NCBI RefSeq assembly: GCF_003797775.2
Contig: NZ_CP060725.1
Span: 4,612,976 to 4,676,975, forward strand
DNA: 64,000 nucleotides
Direction: 5' to 3'
From: Sphingopyxis sp. OPL5
Lineage (GTDB): Bacteria > Pseudomonadota > Alphaproteobacteria > Sphingomonadales > Sphingomonadaceae
The position numbers were made by a program, and so were the translations under genes. Of this stretch, positions 18,256-26,230 are shown piece by piece. Within the stretch, counting starts at the first letter, position 1. Each line of letters begins with the position of its first letter. Below the pieces are notes generated by a model. That model was not told where the DNA came from, did no database searches, and worked only from the letters and a program-made list of their open reading frames with translations.

Positions 18256-18653
18256 TCATCGGACTCGGCTCCGACCTCTGTAATATAGAGCGAATCCAGA
18301 ATTCGCTCGACCGTTTCGGCGAGCGGTTCGAGAATCGCGTGTTCACCGACGTCGAACGCGCCAAGGCGGCGCGGCGGCCGTTCACCCGTGCGGGCACCTA
18401 TGCCAAGCGCTTTGCCGCCAAGGAGGCCTTCTCCAAGGCGGTCGGCACCGGCTTCAAGCGTGGCGTGTTCATGAAGGACATCGGCGTCGTCAACGCCCCC
18501 TCGGGCGCGCCGACGCTCGCACTGACCGGCGGCGCGGCCGAACGGCTCGCGGCGATGATCCCTGCGGGACACAAGGCCCATATCCATCTGACACTGACCG
18601 ACGATCATCCCTGGGCCCAGGCGTTCGTCATCATCGAAGCACTGAAGGACTAG
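18252..18653 (+). CDS. acpS: Holo-[acyl-carrier-protein] synthase
   Basis: A 133-residue 4'-phosphopantetheinyl transferase that activates acyl carrier protein. [15 protein letters not shown] contains the metal-binding aspartate, and [16 protein letters not shown] (about residues 52-67) is the second signature with the catalytic glutamate. The ATG overlaps the pdxJ stop. Placement before lepB is the usual alphaproteobacterial order. Confidence 0.96.
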   Translation: MIIGLGSDLCNIERIQNSLDRFGERFENRVFTDVERAKAARRPFTRAGTYAKRFAAKEAFSKAVGTGFKRGVFMKDIGVVNAPSGAPTLALTGGAAERLAAMIPAGHKAHIHLTLTDDHPWAQAFVIIEALKD

Positions 18654-18665
18654 GCAAGGACCGAC

Positions 18666-19508
18666 ATGGCAAAGAACAAGAGCGGCGGCGCCAAGGGCGA
18701 GGAAAGCTGGGGCAAGCTGATCCGCGATATCGCGGTGATCCTGCTGCTGGTGCTCGGCATCCACAGCCTGCTCGCCAAGCCCTTTTATATTCCGTCCGAT
18801 TCGATGATGCCCGGGTTGCTCAGCGGCGACCGCCTGATCGTCAGCAAATATCCCTATGGCTGGTCCTATGCCTCGGCGAGCTTTCACCTGCTCCCCAGGA
18901 TGGAAGGCCGCATCTTCGCGAAACTGCCCGAGCGCGGCGACATCGTGGTGCTCGAGCATCCGGTCGACCGCACCGACTATATCAAGCGCGTCATCGGCCT
19001 GCCCGGCGACACGATCGAATTGAAGGGCGGCGCGCTGTTCATCAACGGCAAGCCGGTGAAGCGCGAACAGCAGCCCGACCTGCGCATCCCCGTCGACGCC
19101 AACACGCCGTCAGGCGGCGGCGGCAGCGCGCTCGACCGGTTCAGGCAGGTCGACGGATCGGGCCGCGAAACGCTGGTGCTGCCGATCATCCGCGAAACGC
19201 TGCCGAACGGCGCGTCCTATGACACCATCGACATGGGCGAACGGCCGAGCGTCGACGAATATGGCCCCTACAAAGTCCCGGCGGACCATTTGTTCCTGAT
19301 GGGCGACAACCGCGACGGCAGCGCCGACAGCCGGGTTCCCGTCAGCGAACTTGGCCTCGGCGGCGCGGTGCCGTTCGATGTCATCGCGGGCCGTGCCGAG
19401 ATCATCACCTTCTCGACCGACGGCACCGCCAAATGGTACAACCCGATCAGCTGGTTCCAGGCGCTGCGCTCGGGCCGTGCGGGAACCGACCTGACCCCCC
19501 GAACGTAA
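18666..19508 (+). CDS. lepB: Signal peptidase I
   Basis: A 280-residue type I signal peptidase that removes Sec and Tat signal peptides at the periplasmic face. One membrane helix (about residues 19-38) precedes YIPSDSMMPGL with the nucleophilic serine (about 44). DYIKRVIGLPGD holds the general-base lysine (about 104), and GDNRDGSADSR is box E. It follows acpS by 12 bases. Confidence 0.97.
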   Translation: MAKNKSGGAKGEESWGKLIRDIAVILLLVLGIHSLLAKPFYIPSDSMMPGLLSGDRLIVSKYPYGWSYASASFHLLPRMEGRIFAKLPERGDIVVLEHPVDRTDYIKRVIGLPGDTIELKGGALFINGKPVKREQQPDLRIPVDANTPSGGGGSALDRFRQVDGSGRETLVLPIIRETLPNGASYDTIDMGERPSVDEYGPYKVPADHLFLMGDNRDGSADSRVPVSELGLGGAVPFDVIAGRAEIITFSTDGTAKWYNPISWFQALRSGRAGTDLTPRT

Positions 19509-19537
19509 GGGCAGTTAGGCACAGGGGAGCACAGCGC

Positions 19538-20629
19538 ATGGCCGAGACCGACGCACGGGCGAAAGCCAAGGCCAGCGTCGAGGCGCCCGGCCCCACCGAA
19601 ATCCGAAGCGACGCGGTCCGCGGCGAATTGCTCAAGGCCGGGGTATGGCTCGGCCTCGCGCTGTTGATCGGCGTCTGCATCATCCTGATCCAGCCGATCC
19701 TGCTGATCTTCGCCGGCATCGTCATGGCGGCGATGCTCGACGGCGGCACCCGCCTGCTCGGTCGAGTGCTACCCATCGGCCGCGGCTGGCGGCTGCTGAT
19801 CGTCTGTCTCTCGCTCGTCGCCTTCCTCGTCTGGACCATTCTGTTCGCGGGTTCGCAGATCGCCGATCAGGCGGCGACGCTGCAGACCGTGGTGATGGGA
19901 CAGGTCGAGCGCATCGCCGCCTGGGCCAGCGCGCATGGCATGGGTAATCTGCAGATCGACACCAAGACGATCACCGAAAATCTGGCCGGCACCGTCGGAC
20001 GCGTCACCGCCGCGGTCGGGACCGTGCTCGGTGCGCTGACCAGCCTGGTCATGGTGCTGGTGCTCGGCGTCTTCCTCGCGATCGAGCCGCGCCTCTATGA
20101 ACGCGGAGTGGCGTGGATGCTGCCGATGAAGAGCCGCGAGAATTTCTACATCGTCACCGCGCGCATGGGCTTCACCCTGCGCCGGTTGATGGCGGGGCGC
20201 CTGCTCGGCATGCTGGTCGAGGGGATCGGCACCTGGCTCGCCTGCCTCGCCGTCGGCATCCCGATGGCGGCACTGATGGGACTGCTCACCGGACTGCTCG
20301 CCTTCATCCCCAATATCGGCGCGATCGTGTCGGGCGTGCTGCTGGTGCTCGTCGGCTTTTCGGCCGGGACCGACACCGGGCTCGCCGCGATCGCCATCTA
20401 TTTCATCGTCCAGACGGTCGACGGCTATCTGATCGTGCCGATGGTCGCGAAGCAAACCGTCGACCTCGCCCCCGCCCTCGTCCTCGGCGCGCAGATATTG
20501 TTCGGCACTTTGCTCGGCATCATGGGCCTGTTCCTCGCCGACCCGATCGTCGCGATGATCAAGGTCGCGCTGGAGCGCGAGGCCGAGCGCAATGCGGGGA
20601 CGCAGGGGAAACGAAAGGCGGCGGGGTAA
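19538..20629 (+). CDS. AI-2E family transporter (TqsA/YdiK-like)
   Basis: A 363-residue membrane protein of the AI-2E/UPF0118 family with about eight helices, two or three near the N terminus (about residues 32-105) and the rest after residue 155. GLLAFIPNIGAIVSG and FIVQTVDGYLIVPMV are the family's conserved blocks. Despite the name, members include ion/proton antiporters and exporters of small molecules; the substrate here is unknown. The ATG at 19538 has ACAGGGGAG upstream. It follows lepB by 29 bases and ends the plus-strand run. Confidence 0.87.
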   Translation: MAETDARAKAKASVEAPGPTEIRSDAVRGELLKAGVWLGLALLIGVCIILIQPILLIFAGIVMAAMLDGGTRLLGRVLPIGRGWRLLIVCLSLVAFLVWTILFAGSQIADQAATLQTVVMGQVERIAAWASAHGMGNLQIDTKTITENLAGTVGRVTAAVGTVLGALTSLVMVLVLGVFLAIEPRLYERGVAWMLPMKSRENFYIVTARMGFTLRRLMAGRLLGMLVEGIGTWLACLAVGIPMAALMGLLTGLLAFIPNIGAIVSGVLLVLVGFSAGTDTGLAAIAIYFIVQTVDGYLIVPMVAKQTVDLAPALVLGAQILFGTLLGIMGLFLADPIVAMIKVALEREAERNAGTQGKRKAAG

Positions 20630-20744
20630 AAAAGGCTTGCGGCGGGTCGCTCTTTGATCGGTTCGCACGGTTGCGGGCAAAAGCGATCGTCCCCCGGAAC
20701 GGGGAGGATCGGTAACCCCGCTCTCCATCCGAGAACCGCTCCAA

Positions 20745-20777
20745 ACAAAAACGGCGGCAGGATCAACCCGCCGCCGT
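20745..20777 (-). terminator. Intrinsic terminator after the FKBP gene
   Basis: A stem of acggcggc (20751-20758) and gccgccgt (20770-20777) is followed on the minus strand by a T-rich run (20751-20745). It lies just past the end of the FKBP gene. The AI-2E gene converges from the other side. Confidence 0.75.
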
Positions 20778-20806
20778 CTTGAATGCCCGAAAGTCCCTGC
20801 TCCAGG

Positions 20807-21328
20807 TCAGGGCTGCGGTGCGCCCTGTGGCGGGGCGCCCTGCATCTGCTGTTGCTGCATCTGCTGCTGCATCATCTGCATCTGCTGCTGCATCGCGCGA
20901 ACTTCGGCCTCGGTCTTGAATTCGAGCAGTTCGACGTCGAAATGCAGCGTGCTGCCACCCGGGATCGGGCCATTGTCCTTGTCGCCATAACCGAGCGCGG
21001 GCGGGATAGTGACCTTGTACTTGCCGCCCTTTTTCATGCGGGTCAGCGCCTCGGCAAAGCCCGGCGCGGTCTGCGCGACCTGGAACGGCGCCTGTTCATT
21101 GGCGTCGAAAACCTTGCCGTCGTCGAGCTTGCCTTCATATTTGACGAGAACAACATCGGACATGGTCGGGCTGTTGCCCGTGCCTTCCTTGACGACTTCA
21201 AAGCCGATCCGGGGGGTCGACATCACCGCGAAAGCGATCGCCGCAGCAATCAGCCCCGCAACGCCGAACCACATCAGCCACAGGCCGCCCTTGCTCACCG
21301 GGCGCAATGGAACCGTCGTTACACTCAT
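20807..21328 (-). CDS. FKBP-type peptidyl-prolyl isomerase, membrane-anchored
   Basis: A 173-residue FKBP isomerase. A membrane anchor (about residues 16-36) precedes an FKBP domain (about 45-140) with VLVKYEGKLDDGKVFDAN, MKKGGKYKVTIPPALGYGD and STLHFDVELLEF. It should act on periplasmic proteins. The C terminus is an odd Gln/Met tail (about 145-173, many QQQM units ending in GAPPQ), predicted disordered. I chose the ATG at 21328; the longer frame extends into untranslated-looking sequence before the membrane helix. Confidence 0.92.
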   Translation of the reverse strand: MSVTTVPLRPVSKGGLWLMWFGVAGLIAAAIAFAVMSTPRIGFEVVKEGTGNSPTMSDVVLVKYEGKLDDGKVFDANEQAPFQVAQTAPGFAEALTRMKKGGKYKVTIPPALGYGDKDNGPIPGGSTLHFDVELLEFKTEAEVRAMQQQMQMMQQQMQQQQMQGAPPQGAPQP

Positions 21329-21446
21329 CGTCGCTGATCCTTCCCCTGCACCCGCACCAGATTTCGGCGGAGCAAAAACATCGGCTCGCCTATAGGCGGA
21401 GCGGCGCGGAGCGGTCCAGCGACAATTGCACACACGCCGCACAACG

Positions 21447-21478
21447 AAAAAGGCGCCGCGTTGCCGCAGCGCCTTTTT
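21447..21478 (-). terminator. Bidirectional terminator after rpsU
   Basis: Arms aaaaaggcgc (21447-21456) and gcgccttttt (21469-21478) form a 10-bp stem with T-runs in both directions. It ends rpsU on the minus strand. Confidence 0.85.
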
Positions 21479-21510
21479 CAAATCCGGATCCCGAACGGGA
21501 AGGACGGGTC

Positions 21511-21717
21511 TTACTTGATCCCGTCGCGCTCCATCCGCTTGCGCTCCATCTTGCGGGCGCGGCGGACGGCGGCGGCATGTTCGCGCGCACGCTTTTCGCT
21601 GGGCTTTTCGTAATGACGGCGCAGCTTCATTTCGCGATACACGCCCTCACGCTGCAGCTTCTTCTTGAGCGCGCGAAGGGCCTGGTCGACATTATTGTCG
21701 CGAACGATGATCTGCAT
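21511..21717 (-). CDS. rpsU: 30S ribosomal protein S21
   Basis: A 68-residue bS21 starting [19 protein letters not shown], with the basic C-terminal half ([16 protein letters not shown] onward) that contacts 16S rRNA near the anti-Shine-Dalgarno end. Length and sequence fit alphaproteobacterial S21. It stands alone with its own terminator. About 180 bases upstream separate it from the next gene and should hold its promoter. Confidence 0.97.
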   Translation of the reverse strand: MQIIVRDNNVDQALRALKKKLQREGVYREMKLRRHYEKPSEKRAREHAAAVRRARKMERKRMERDGIK

Positions 21718-21868
21718 GTGCCGTGTCGTCTCCGGTTCGTCCAACGATGAACGGCAACCGGATAGCCGGTCCGCCATAAATCGCCGATATATGGGCAATA
21801 AAAGAAGCGCCGCGAACCCGCGACGTTCCGTTGGGAGCGCCACTAGCCAGATTCGCGGCCAAATGCAA

Positions 21869-21890
21869 GCCCCTGCGCGGCGGCAGGGGC
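21869..21890 (-). terminator. Hairpin after the secreted hypothetical gene
   Basis: An 8-bp stem, gcccctgc (21869-21876) with gcaggggc (21883-21890), lies 12 bases past the stop of the upstream minus-strand gene. The following bases (ttgcattt) are moderately T-rich, so it is a probable but weak terminator. Confidence 0.5.
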
Positions 21891-21901
21891 GTGAAACGTG
21901 G

Positions 21902-22465
21902 CTATTGCCCTCCCCTGCGGCGTGCGTCGGGAACTTCGGGTCCGCCGCCCGGCTGCTGGGTCGCGAGCGGCATCGGTGAAATCGCCACCCCGAACAGGCG
22001 CCACTTGCCATTATACCACTGAAATTCGAAGTCGAAGGCGACCGCGGTCGGGCGCAGTCCAAAACTGCCACGCACGCGCAGGATGTTCCCCGCCCCGACC
22101 TGCGGCGCGCCATTATAGACCGGCGCCAGCAACAGGCTGTTCGACAGGTCGACGCGATTGTCGCGCAGCGAGGCGAAAATCTGCGCCAGTCGCGACGGAT
22201 CATTGGCGAGCTGGAACGACGGCGACGATATATCGCGCAGCACCGAATAATTGCCCGACTGATTGGCATGGTCGATCGCGGTCAGCGTCGACCAGATCAG
22301 CTTGGCGAGTTCGAGGTCGCCGGGCACCGGCATCGCGGCGACGGGCGGCGGCGCGGCAGCCCCCGTCTGCGCCTGTGCCGGAGCGGCAAGCGCGACCAGC
22401 AGCGCCGCGGGCAAAGAAAAGGCGGCCGAAGACCAGCCGCGCGGGAAGGAAGATGGCTTTTTCAT
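21902..22465 (-). CDS. Hypothetical secreted protein
   Basis: A 187-residue protein of unknown function. It starts [11 protein letters not shown]; a signal peptide (about residues 1-33, ending PAQAQ) and a short Pro/Ala linker precede a compact domain. [20 protein letters not shown] and the final [17 protein letters not shown] resemble NTF2/SnoaL-like folds, but I cannot confirm that. The C-terminal tail is disordered ([18 protein letters not shown]). I used the ATG at 22465 because longer starts fall inside the terminator hairpin of the upstream adhesin gene. It may be cotranscribed with that gene by readthrough. Confidence 0.65.
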   Translation of the reverse strand: MKKPSSFPRGWSSAAFSLPAALLVALAAPAQAQTGAAAPPPVAAMPVPGDLELAKLIWSTLTAIDHANQSGNYSVLRDISSPSFQLANDPSRLAQIFASLRDNRVDLSNSLLLAPVYNGAPQVGAGNILRVRGSFGLRPTAVAFDFEFQWYNGKWRLFGVAISPMPLATQQPGGGPEVPDARRRGGQ

Positions 22466-22481
22466 AGGTCCCAACATGAAA

Positions 22482-22513
22482 GGGCGATGCTCCCTTGGCA
22501 AGGAGCATCGCCC
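22482..22513 (-). terminator. Terminator hairpin after the YadA-like gene
   Basis: A 12-bp perfect stem, gggcgatgctcc (22482-22493) with ggagcatcgccc (22502-22513), lies 16 bases past the adhesin stop. On the minus strand it is followed by cttt only, so termination may be incomplete. Confidence 0.65.
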
Positions 22514-22528
22514 GTTTTCATTTACAGC

Positions 22529-24451
22529 TTACCAGACGACCTGGAAGCCGCCGCGCGCGCCGATCTCACCCGAGTCGAAGCCCGCGCCGACACCAGCCGA
22601 GAAGGTGGCCTTCTCGCTGATCCGCGCGGTCATCGCGATCGAGCCGGCGGTGCGGTCGTTGTAGTAACCGATGCCGCCCGACATGCCGAACTTGGCATCG
22701 GCCGGCAGCGCCGGGGTTTCCATCGACAGCGCCAGCGCGACGCCTTCGTTGGCGAGGCGCGCCTGACGACGGTTCTCGTCCGACTGCGCGAACAGCGTGT
22801 TGATCTGACCGGTATGGGTCGTGGTCAACGTCTGCAGTGCCGCGATGTTGGCATTCTGCGTCGCGTTGACGCCCTGAATGGCCGTGATGGCGGCGCTGTT
22901 CGCGGCAACGCCCGCCGTATTCGCCGCGATCGCGGTGCGTACGGTCGGGTCGCGGCCGACGACGCCATTGGCATCGACCGTCATCACATCGGTCGCCCCC
23001 GTCTGCGCCGCGGTGCTCGCCGCGATATCGCCGACGCGAACCGCGCTGCCCGCGCCGCCAAGCGCGACCTGGTTCGCCGCCGTGGCGGTGGCACCGAAAC
23101 CGAGCGCGGTCGAATTGTCGAACGCCGCATTGGCATTCTTGCCGACCGCGCTGGCATTGATGCCCGCCGCATTGGCCTGGTGACCGACCGCCAGGCTGAG
23201 ATTGCCCGTGGCCATGGCCTGCCAGCCGAATGCCTGCGCACCGCGACCCGAAGCGACCGATTCGCCGCCGACGGCGGTCGAATGGAAGCCCGAGGCCACG
23301 GCATTGTCGCCGACCGCGACGGCATCCTCGTCCGACGCCGCGGCGAAGTTGCCGATGGCGGTCGAAGTCGTCCCCGAGGCGGACGCGCTCTTGCCGAAGG
23401 CCGAGCTGTTGGCCCCCGAGGCGCTGGCCTGATGGCCCGACGCGACGCTGAGGTTGCCCGTCGCCGACGCCTGCCAGCCGAAGGCCTGCGCCCCGCGCCC
23501 CGAGGCCACCGATTCGGCGCCGACCGACGTCGAGTGGAAGCCCGAGGCATTGGCGCCCTGCCCAAAGGCGGTGGCGTCCTCGTCGGTCGCCTGCGCGCCG
23601 GTGCCGACCGCCGTCGATTGCAGCCCAGTGGCATTCGCCAGCACACCGACCGCCGTCGATTCGTCGCCCGACGCGTTCGAATTCGAACCGAGCGCGCTCG
23701 ACAGGTCGCCCGAGGCGTTGGCGAGTTCGCCGACCGCGCTCGAGAAGGTGCCCGACGCGGTCGCGAACGACCCGTTGGCGGTCGAGGCGAGGCCGGTGGC
23801 CTGCGCGCTCGCGCCGGTCGCGACGCTGAACGTGCCCGAAGCGACCGCAGCGCGGCCGGTCGCGGTGTCGTTGTCGCCCGTCGCCTGGGCATTGTCGCCG
23901 ACTGCGGTCGAATTCAGGCCGGTCGCCTGCGCCTGACGGCCGGTCGCGACGCTGAAGTTGCCGGTCGCCGCCGATTGCCAGCCGAAGGCCTGAGCCCCGC
24001 GACCCGAGGCGAGTGATTCGGCGCCGACCGAAGTCGAGTGGAAGCCGGTGGCCTGCGCCTGTTCGCCGATCGCGACGGCATCCTCATCGGTCGCCGATGC
24101 CAGGTTGCCGATCGCGACGCTGGTCTGGCCGGTCGCGGTGCTCGAGCGGCCGATCGCGGTGCTGCGGTCGTTCGCGGTCGCATTCTGGCCGACCGCGGTC
24201 GAACCGGTGTTGGTGGCGGTTGCCCCCGAACCCACCGCCGTCGAACCATTGCCGGTCGTACGCGCGTTCGGACCGCAGGCAAGCTGCGTGTTGTTGCCCG
24301 AGATGGCACCGCCATCGGTGTCGCCAGCCGACACGACGCCGTCGTTATCGCTGTCGAGCAGGCAGGTTTCGGCCTGCGCGGGCGCCGCCGAGAAAGCGGC
24401 ATAGGCCGCCAGCGCCATCGCAGACGCGGACAGTTTCACCGTATAACGCAT
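22529..24451 (-). CDS. YadA-like trimeric autotransporter (Hep/Hag repeat adhesin)
   Basis: A 640-residue protein resembling trimeric autotransporter adhesins. A signal peptide (about residues 1-27, ending PAQAE) is followed by a Cys-flanked DSDNDGVVSAGDTDGG segment (about 32-47) that looks like a calcium-binding loop. From about residue 60 to 460 come degenerate 14-residue left-handed beta-roll repeats of the type STAVGxxAxATG. A short coil region follows, with ITAIQGVNATQNANIAALQ. The C-terminal anchor (about 565-640) contains QARLANEGVALAL and ends EIGARGGFQVVW, typical of the YadA membrane anchor. It should be displayed at the cell surface as a trimer and mediate adhesion. A possible promoter region lies in the 304-base gap upstream. 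Confidence 0.88.
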   Translation of the reverse strand: MRYTVKLSASAMALAAYAAFSAAPAQAETCLLDSDNDGVVSAGDTDGGAISGNNTQLACGPNARTTGNGSTAVGSGATATNTGSTAVGQNATANDRSTAIGRSSTATGQTSVAIGNLASATDEDAVAIGEQAQATGFHSTSVGAESLASGRGAQAFGWQSAATGNFSVATGRQAQATGLNSTAVGDNAQATGDNDTATGRAAVASGTFSVATGASAQATGLASTANGSFATASGTFSSAVGELANASGDLSSALGSNSNASGDESTAVGVLANATGLQSTAVGTGAQATDEDATAFGQGANASGFHSTSVGAESVASGRGAQAFGWQASATGNLSVASGHQASASGANSSAFGKSASASGTTSTAIGNFAAASDEDAVAVGDNAVASGFHSTAVGGESVASGRGAQAFGWQAMATGNLSLAVGHQANAAGINASAVGKNANAAFDNSTALGFGATATAANQVALGGAGSAVRVGDIAASTAAQTGATDVMTVDANGVVGRDPTVRTAIAANTAGVAANSAAITAIQGVNATQNANIAALQTLTTTHTGQINTLFAQSDENRRQARLANEGVALALSMETPALPADAKFGMSGGIGYYNDRTAGSIAMTARISEKATFSAGVGAGFDSGEIGARGGFQVVW

Positions 24452-24755
24452 TGTTCCTCACTCCCCATTGCGCGGGCAGCAGGAGGCCGCACCGCGAAAA
24501 GATGCACTGCAACCGACATGAAGAGGATGGTCGGGTCGACCAAGCGCAGACACGCCGGCGGACCACATTGTCTCTTTTGGACAAATGGAAGCCCCGCAGC
24601 TCGACCCTGATTCGAAGACTGACGACTAACCGCCGTAAGGTCAACGTTTTATCGCTTTTGTTAACCAGTTCGCCGCGCGGCTTCGCGGGATTGTGCGAAC
24701 CGGCGCGGCTGTGGCATAGGTGGCACAACGAAACCGACTGCGAGAGGATCAGGCC
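24452..24755. other. 304-base divergent intergenic region
   Basis: This gap separates the minus-strand adhesin from the plus-strand aldolase. It must hold both promoters. It is more AT-rich toward the aldolase (ttttatcgcttttgttaacc near 24645), and GAGAGGA just before 24756 is the aldolase ribosome binding site. I see no RNA gene, repeat or convincing operator. Confidence 0.5.
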
Positions 24756-25520
24756 ATGGCGACCCAGCTGAAGCGCAACAGCAAATATAGCGAAGCCGAG
24801 TGGACGGCGCGGCAGGAACTCGCCGCCTGTTACCGCATCTTTGCGATGATGGGCTGGGACGAGATGATCTTCAACCACATCACGGTGAAGCTGGAGGACC
24901 AGGAAGGCGCCTTCCTGATCAACCCCTATGGCATGCATTTCAGCGAGGTCACCGCCTCCAGCCTGATCAAGATCGACATCGACGGCAACAAGCTGGACGA
25001 GGACAATCCCTGGCACGTCAACAAGGCGGGCTTTGTCCAGCACAGCCTGTTCCACCGCGTGCTGCCCGACGCGCATGCGATCATCCACACCCACACCACC
25101 GCGACGATGGCGGTGTGCGGACTCGAGGGCGGGCTGCAGCCGACGAACTTCTATGCCTGCAACTTCATGGGCCAGCTCGCCTATCACGACTTCGAGGGCG
25201 TGACGGTGCGCGAGGAAGAAGGCACACGGCTGGTCGAGCATCTGGGCAACAAGCGCATCCTGATGCTGCGCAACCATGGCCCGGTGGTGATGGGCAAGTC
25301 GCTCTCCGACGCCTTCATCAAATATTGGGCGCTGCAGCGCGCGTGCGAGATCCAGCTCGCGACGATGAGCATGGGCAAGCCGATCCTGGTCGATGAAGAG
25401 GTGATCAAGGTCCACCAGCGCGACCTCTATATGGCGGCGATCCCCGGCCAGTCGGGCAAGGCCGAATTCGACGCGATGGTGCGCAAGGTCGACAAGATCG
25501 ACACGAGCTGGCGTGACTAA
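24756..25520 (+). CDS. Class II aldolase/adducin family protein
   Basis: A 254-residue class II aldolase-fold protein. The zinc site is visible as HTHTTATMAV (about residues 111-120) plus the distal histidine in LMLRNHGPVVMG (about 168-179). EMIFNHITVKL in the N-terminal part is the usual conserved block. Members cleave sugar phosphates (fuculose or ribulose phosphate type) or belong to uncharacterised adducin-like enzymes. This one has the class II aldolase/adducin pattern common in proteobacterial unknowns, so the substrate is open. The ATG at 24756 is preceded by GAGAGGA. Confidence 0.88.
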   Translation: MATQLKRNSKYSEAEWTARQELAACYRIFAMMGWDEMIFNHITVKLEDQEGAFLINPYGMHFSEVTASSLIKIDIDGNKLDEDNPWHVNKAGFVQHSLFHRVLPDAHAIIHTHTTATMAVCGLEGGLQPTNFYACNFMGQLAYHDFEGVTVREEEGTRLVEHLGNKRILMLRNHGPVVMGKSLSDAFIKYWALQRACEIQLATMSMGKPILVDEEVIKVHQRDLYMAAIPGQSGKAEFDAMVRKVDKIDTSWRD

Positions 25521-25547
25521 TCCGGCCGCGGCGCTAACAGGGGCGGC

Positions 25548-26093
25548 ATGACGCGATTCTCGGTCAACGACCGCCCCATCGAATATCGGATGGATCCCGA
25601 AACGCCCCTGCTGTGGGCGCTGCGCGACGCGTCGAACCTGACGGGCACCAAATATGGCTGCGGCACCGGCGAATGCGGCGCGTGCACCGTCGATATCGAT
25701 GGCGAGGCGATCCGCAGCTGCCTGGTCACGATCGCCGAATGCGAAGGACGTTTCGTCACCACGATCGAGGGACTGACCCGCGACCGGAGTCATCCGGTGC
25801 AGCAAGCGTGGGTCGCAGAGCAAGTTCCGCAATGTGGTTTCTGCCAGTCGGGCATGATCATGGCCGCCGCCGCCTTGCTGCGCACCAACAGCAACCCCAG
25901 CGATGCCGAGATCGACGCGGCGATGACCAACATCTGCCGCTGCGGCACCTATCCACGCATCCGCGGCGCGATCAGGCGCGCCGGGCGCGTGCTGCGCGGC
26001 GAGGAACGCATCGCCGCCGCGCCGCCGCCCGGCATACGGCCGCAGGACGCCGCCGGCGCCGTCCCCGCGATGCGCGCGCCGCCGGAACATTAA
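25548..26093 (+). CDS. (2Fe-2S)-binding protein, xanthine-oxidase family small subunit (IorA-like)
   Basis: A 181-residue iron-sulfur subunit of the molybdenum hydroxylase family. The plant-type 2Fe-2S motif is in KYGCGTGECGACTVDIDG with a further Cys in IRSCLV. The helical second cluster domain has CGFCQSGMI and ICRCGTYPRIR. This resembles the small subunit of isoquinoline 1-oxidoreductase. Such proteins need a large molybdopterin subunit, normally coded next door, but the next gene is an unrelated RcnB-like protein. It either pairs with a distant partner or has another role. The C-terminal tail (about residues 150-181) is Pro/Ala-rich. Confidence 0.9.
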   Translation: MTRFSVNDRPIEYRMDPETPLLWALRDASNLTGTKYGCGTGECGACTVDIDGEAIRSCLVTIAECEGRFVTTIEGLTRDRSHPVQQAWVAEQVPQCGFCQSGMIMAAAALLRTNSNPSDAEIDAAMTNICRCGTYPRIRGAIRRAGRVLRGEERIAAAPPPGIRPQDAAGAVPAMRAPPEH

Positions 26094-26116
26094 ACGCTGT
26101 CGCACCGTTCATCTAG

Positions 26117-26146
26117 CTGAACCGCAGGCAACATCATGGTTCAGCC
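26117..26146. repeat. Inverted repeat upstream of the RcnB-like gene
   Basis: Arms gctgaacc (26117-26124) and ggttcagc (26139-26146) are perfect, with a 14-base loop. The site lies just after the 2Fe-2S gene and about 85 bases before the RcnB-like ATG. It could be a weak terminator without a T-run or an operator for the next gene. Confidence 0.4.
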
Positions 26147-26230
26147 ATGACTCATATTGCCGACGGTAAATATCGGTTCATCTTCCCGGTCGGCTATCCG
26201 TCGCCCATGGGAAACCGAGGAGTATGGCAG

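Noticed and set aside
22268-24016. Long plus-strand frames opposite the YadA-like gene
   Set aside because: They mirror the repetitive adhesin coding sequence and read as Arg-rich repeats.
22950-24250. Regularly spaced short repeats that could suggest a CRISPR array
   Set aside because: The periodicity is that of 14-residue beta-roll repeats within one open frame. The units are degenerate and there are no unique spacers.
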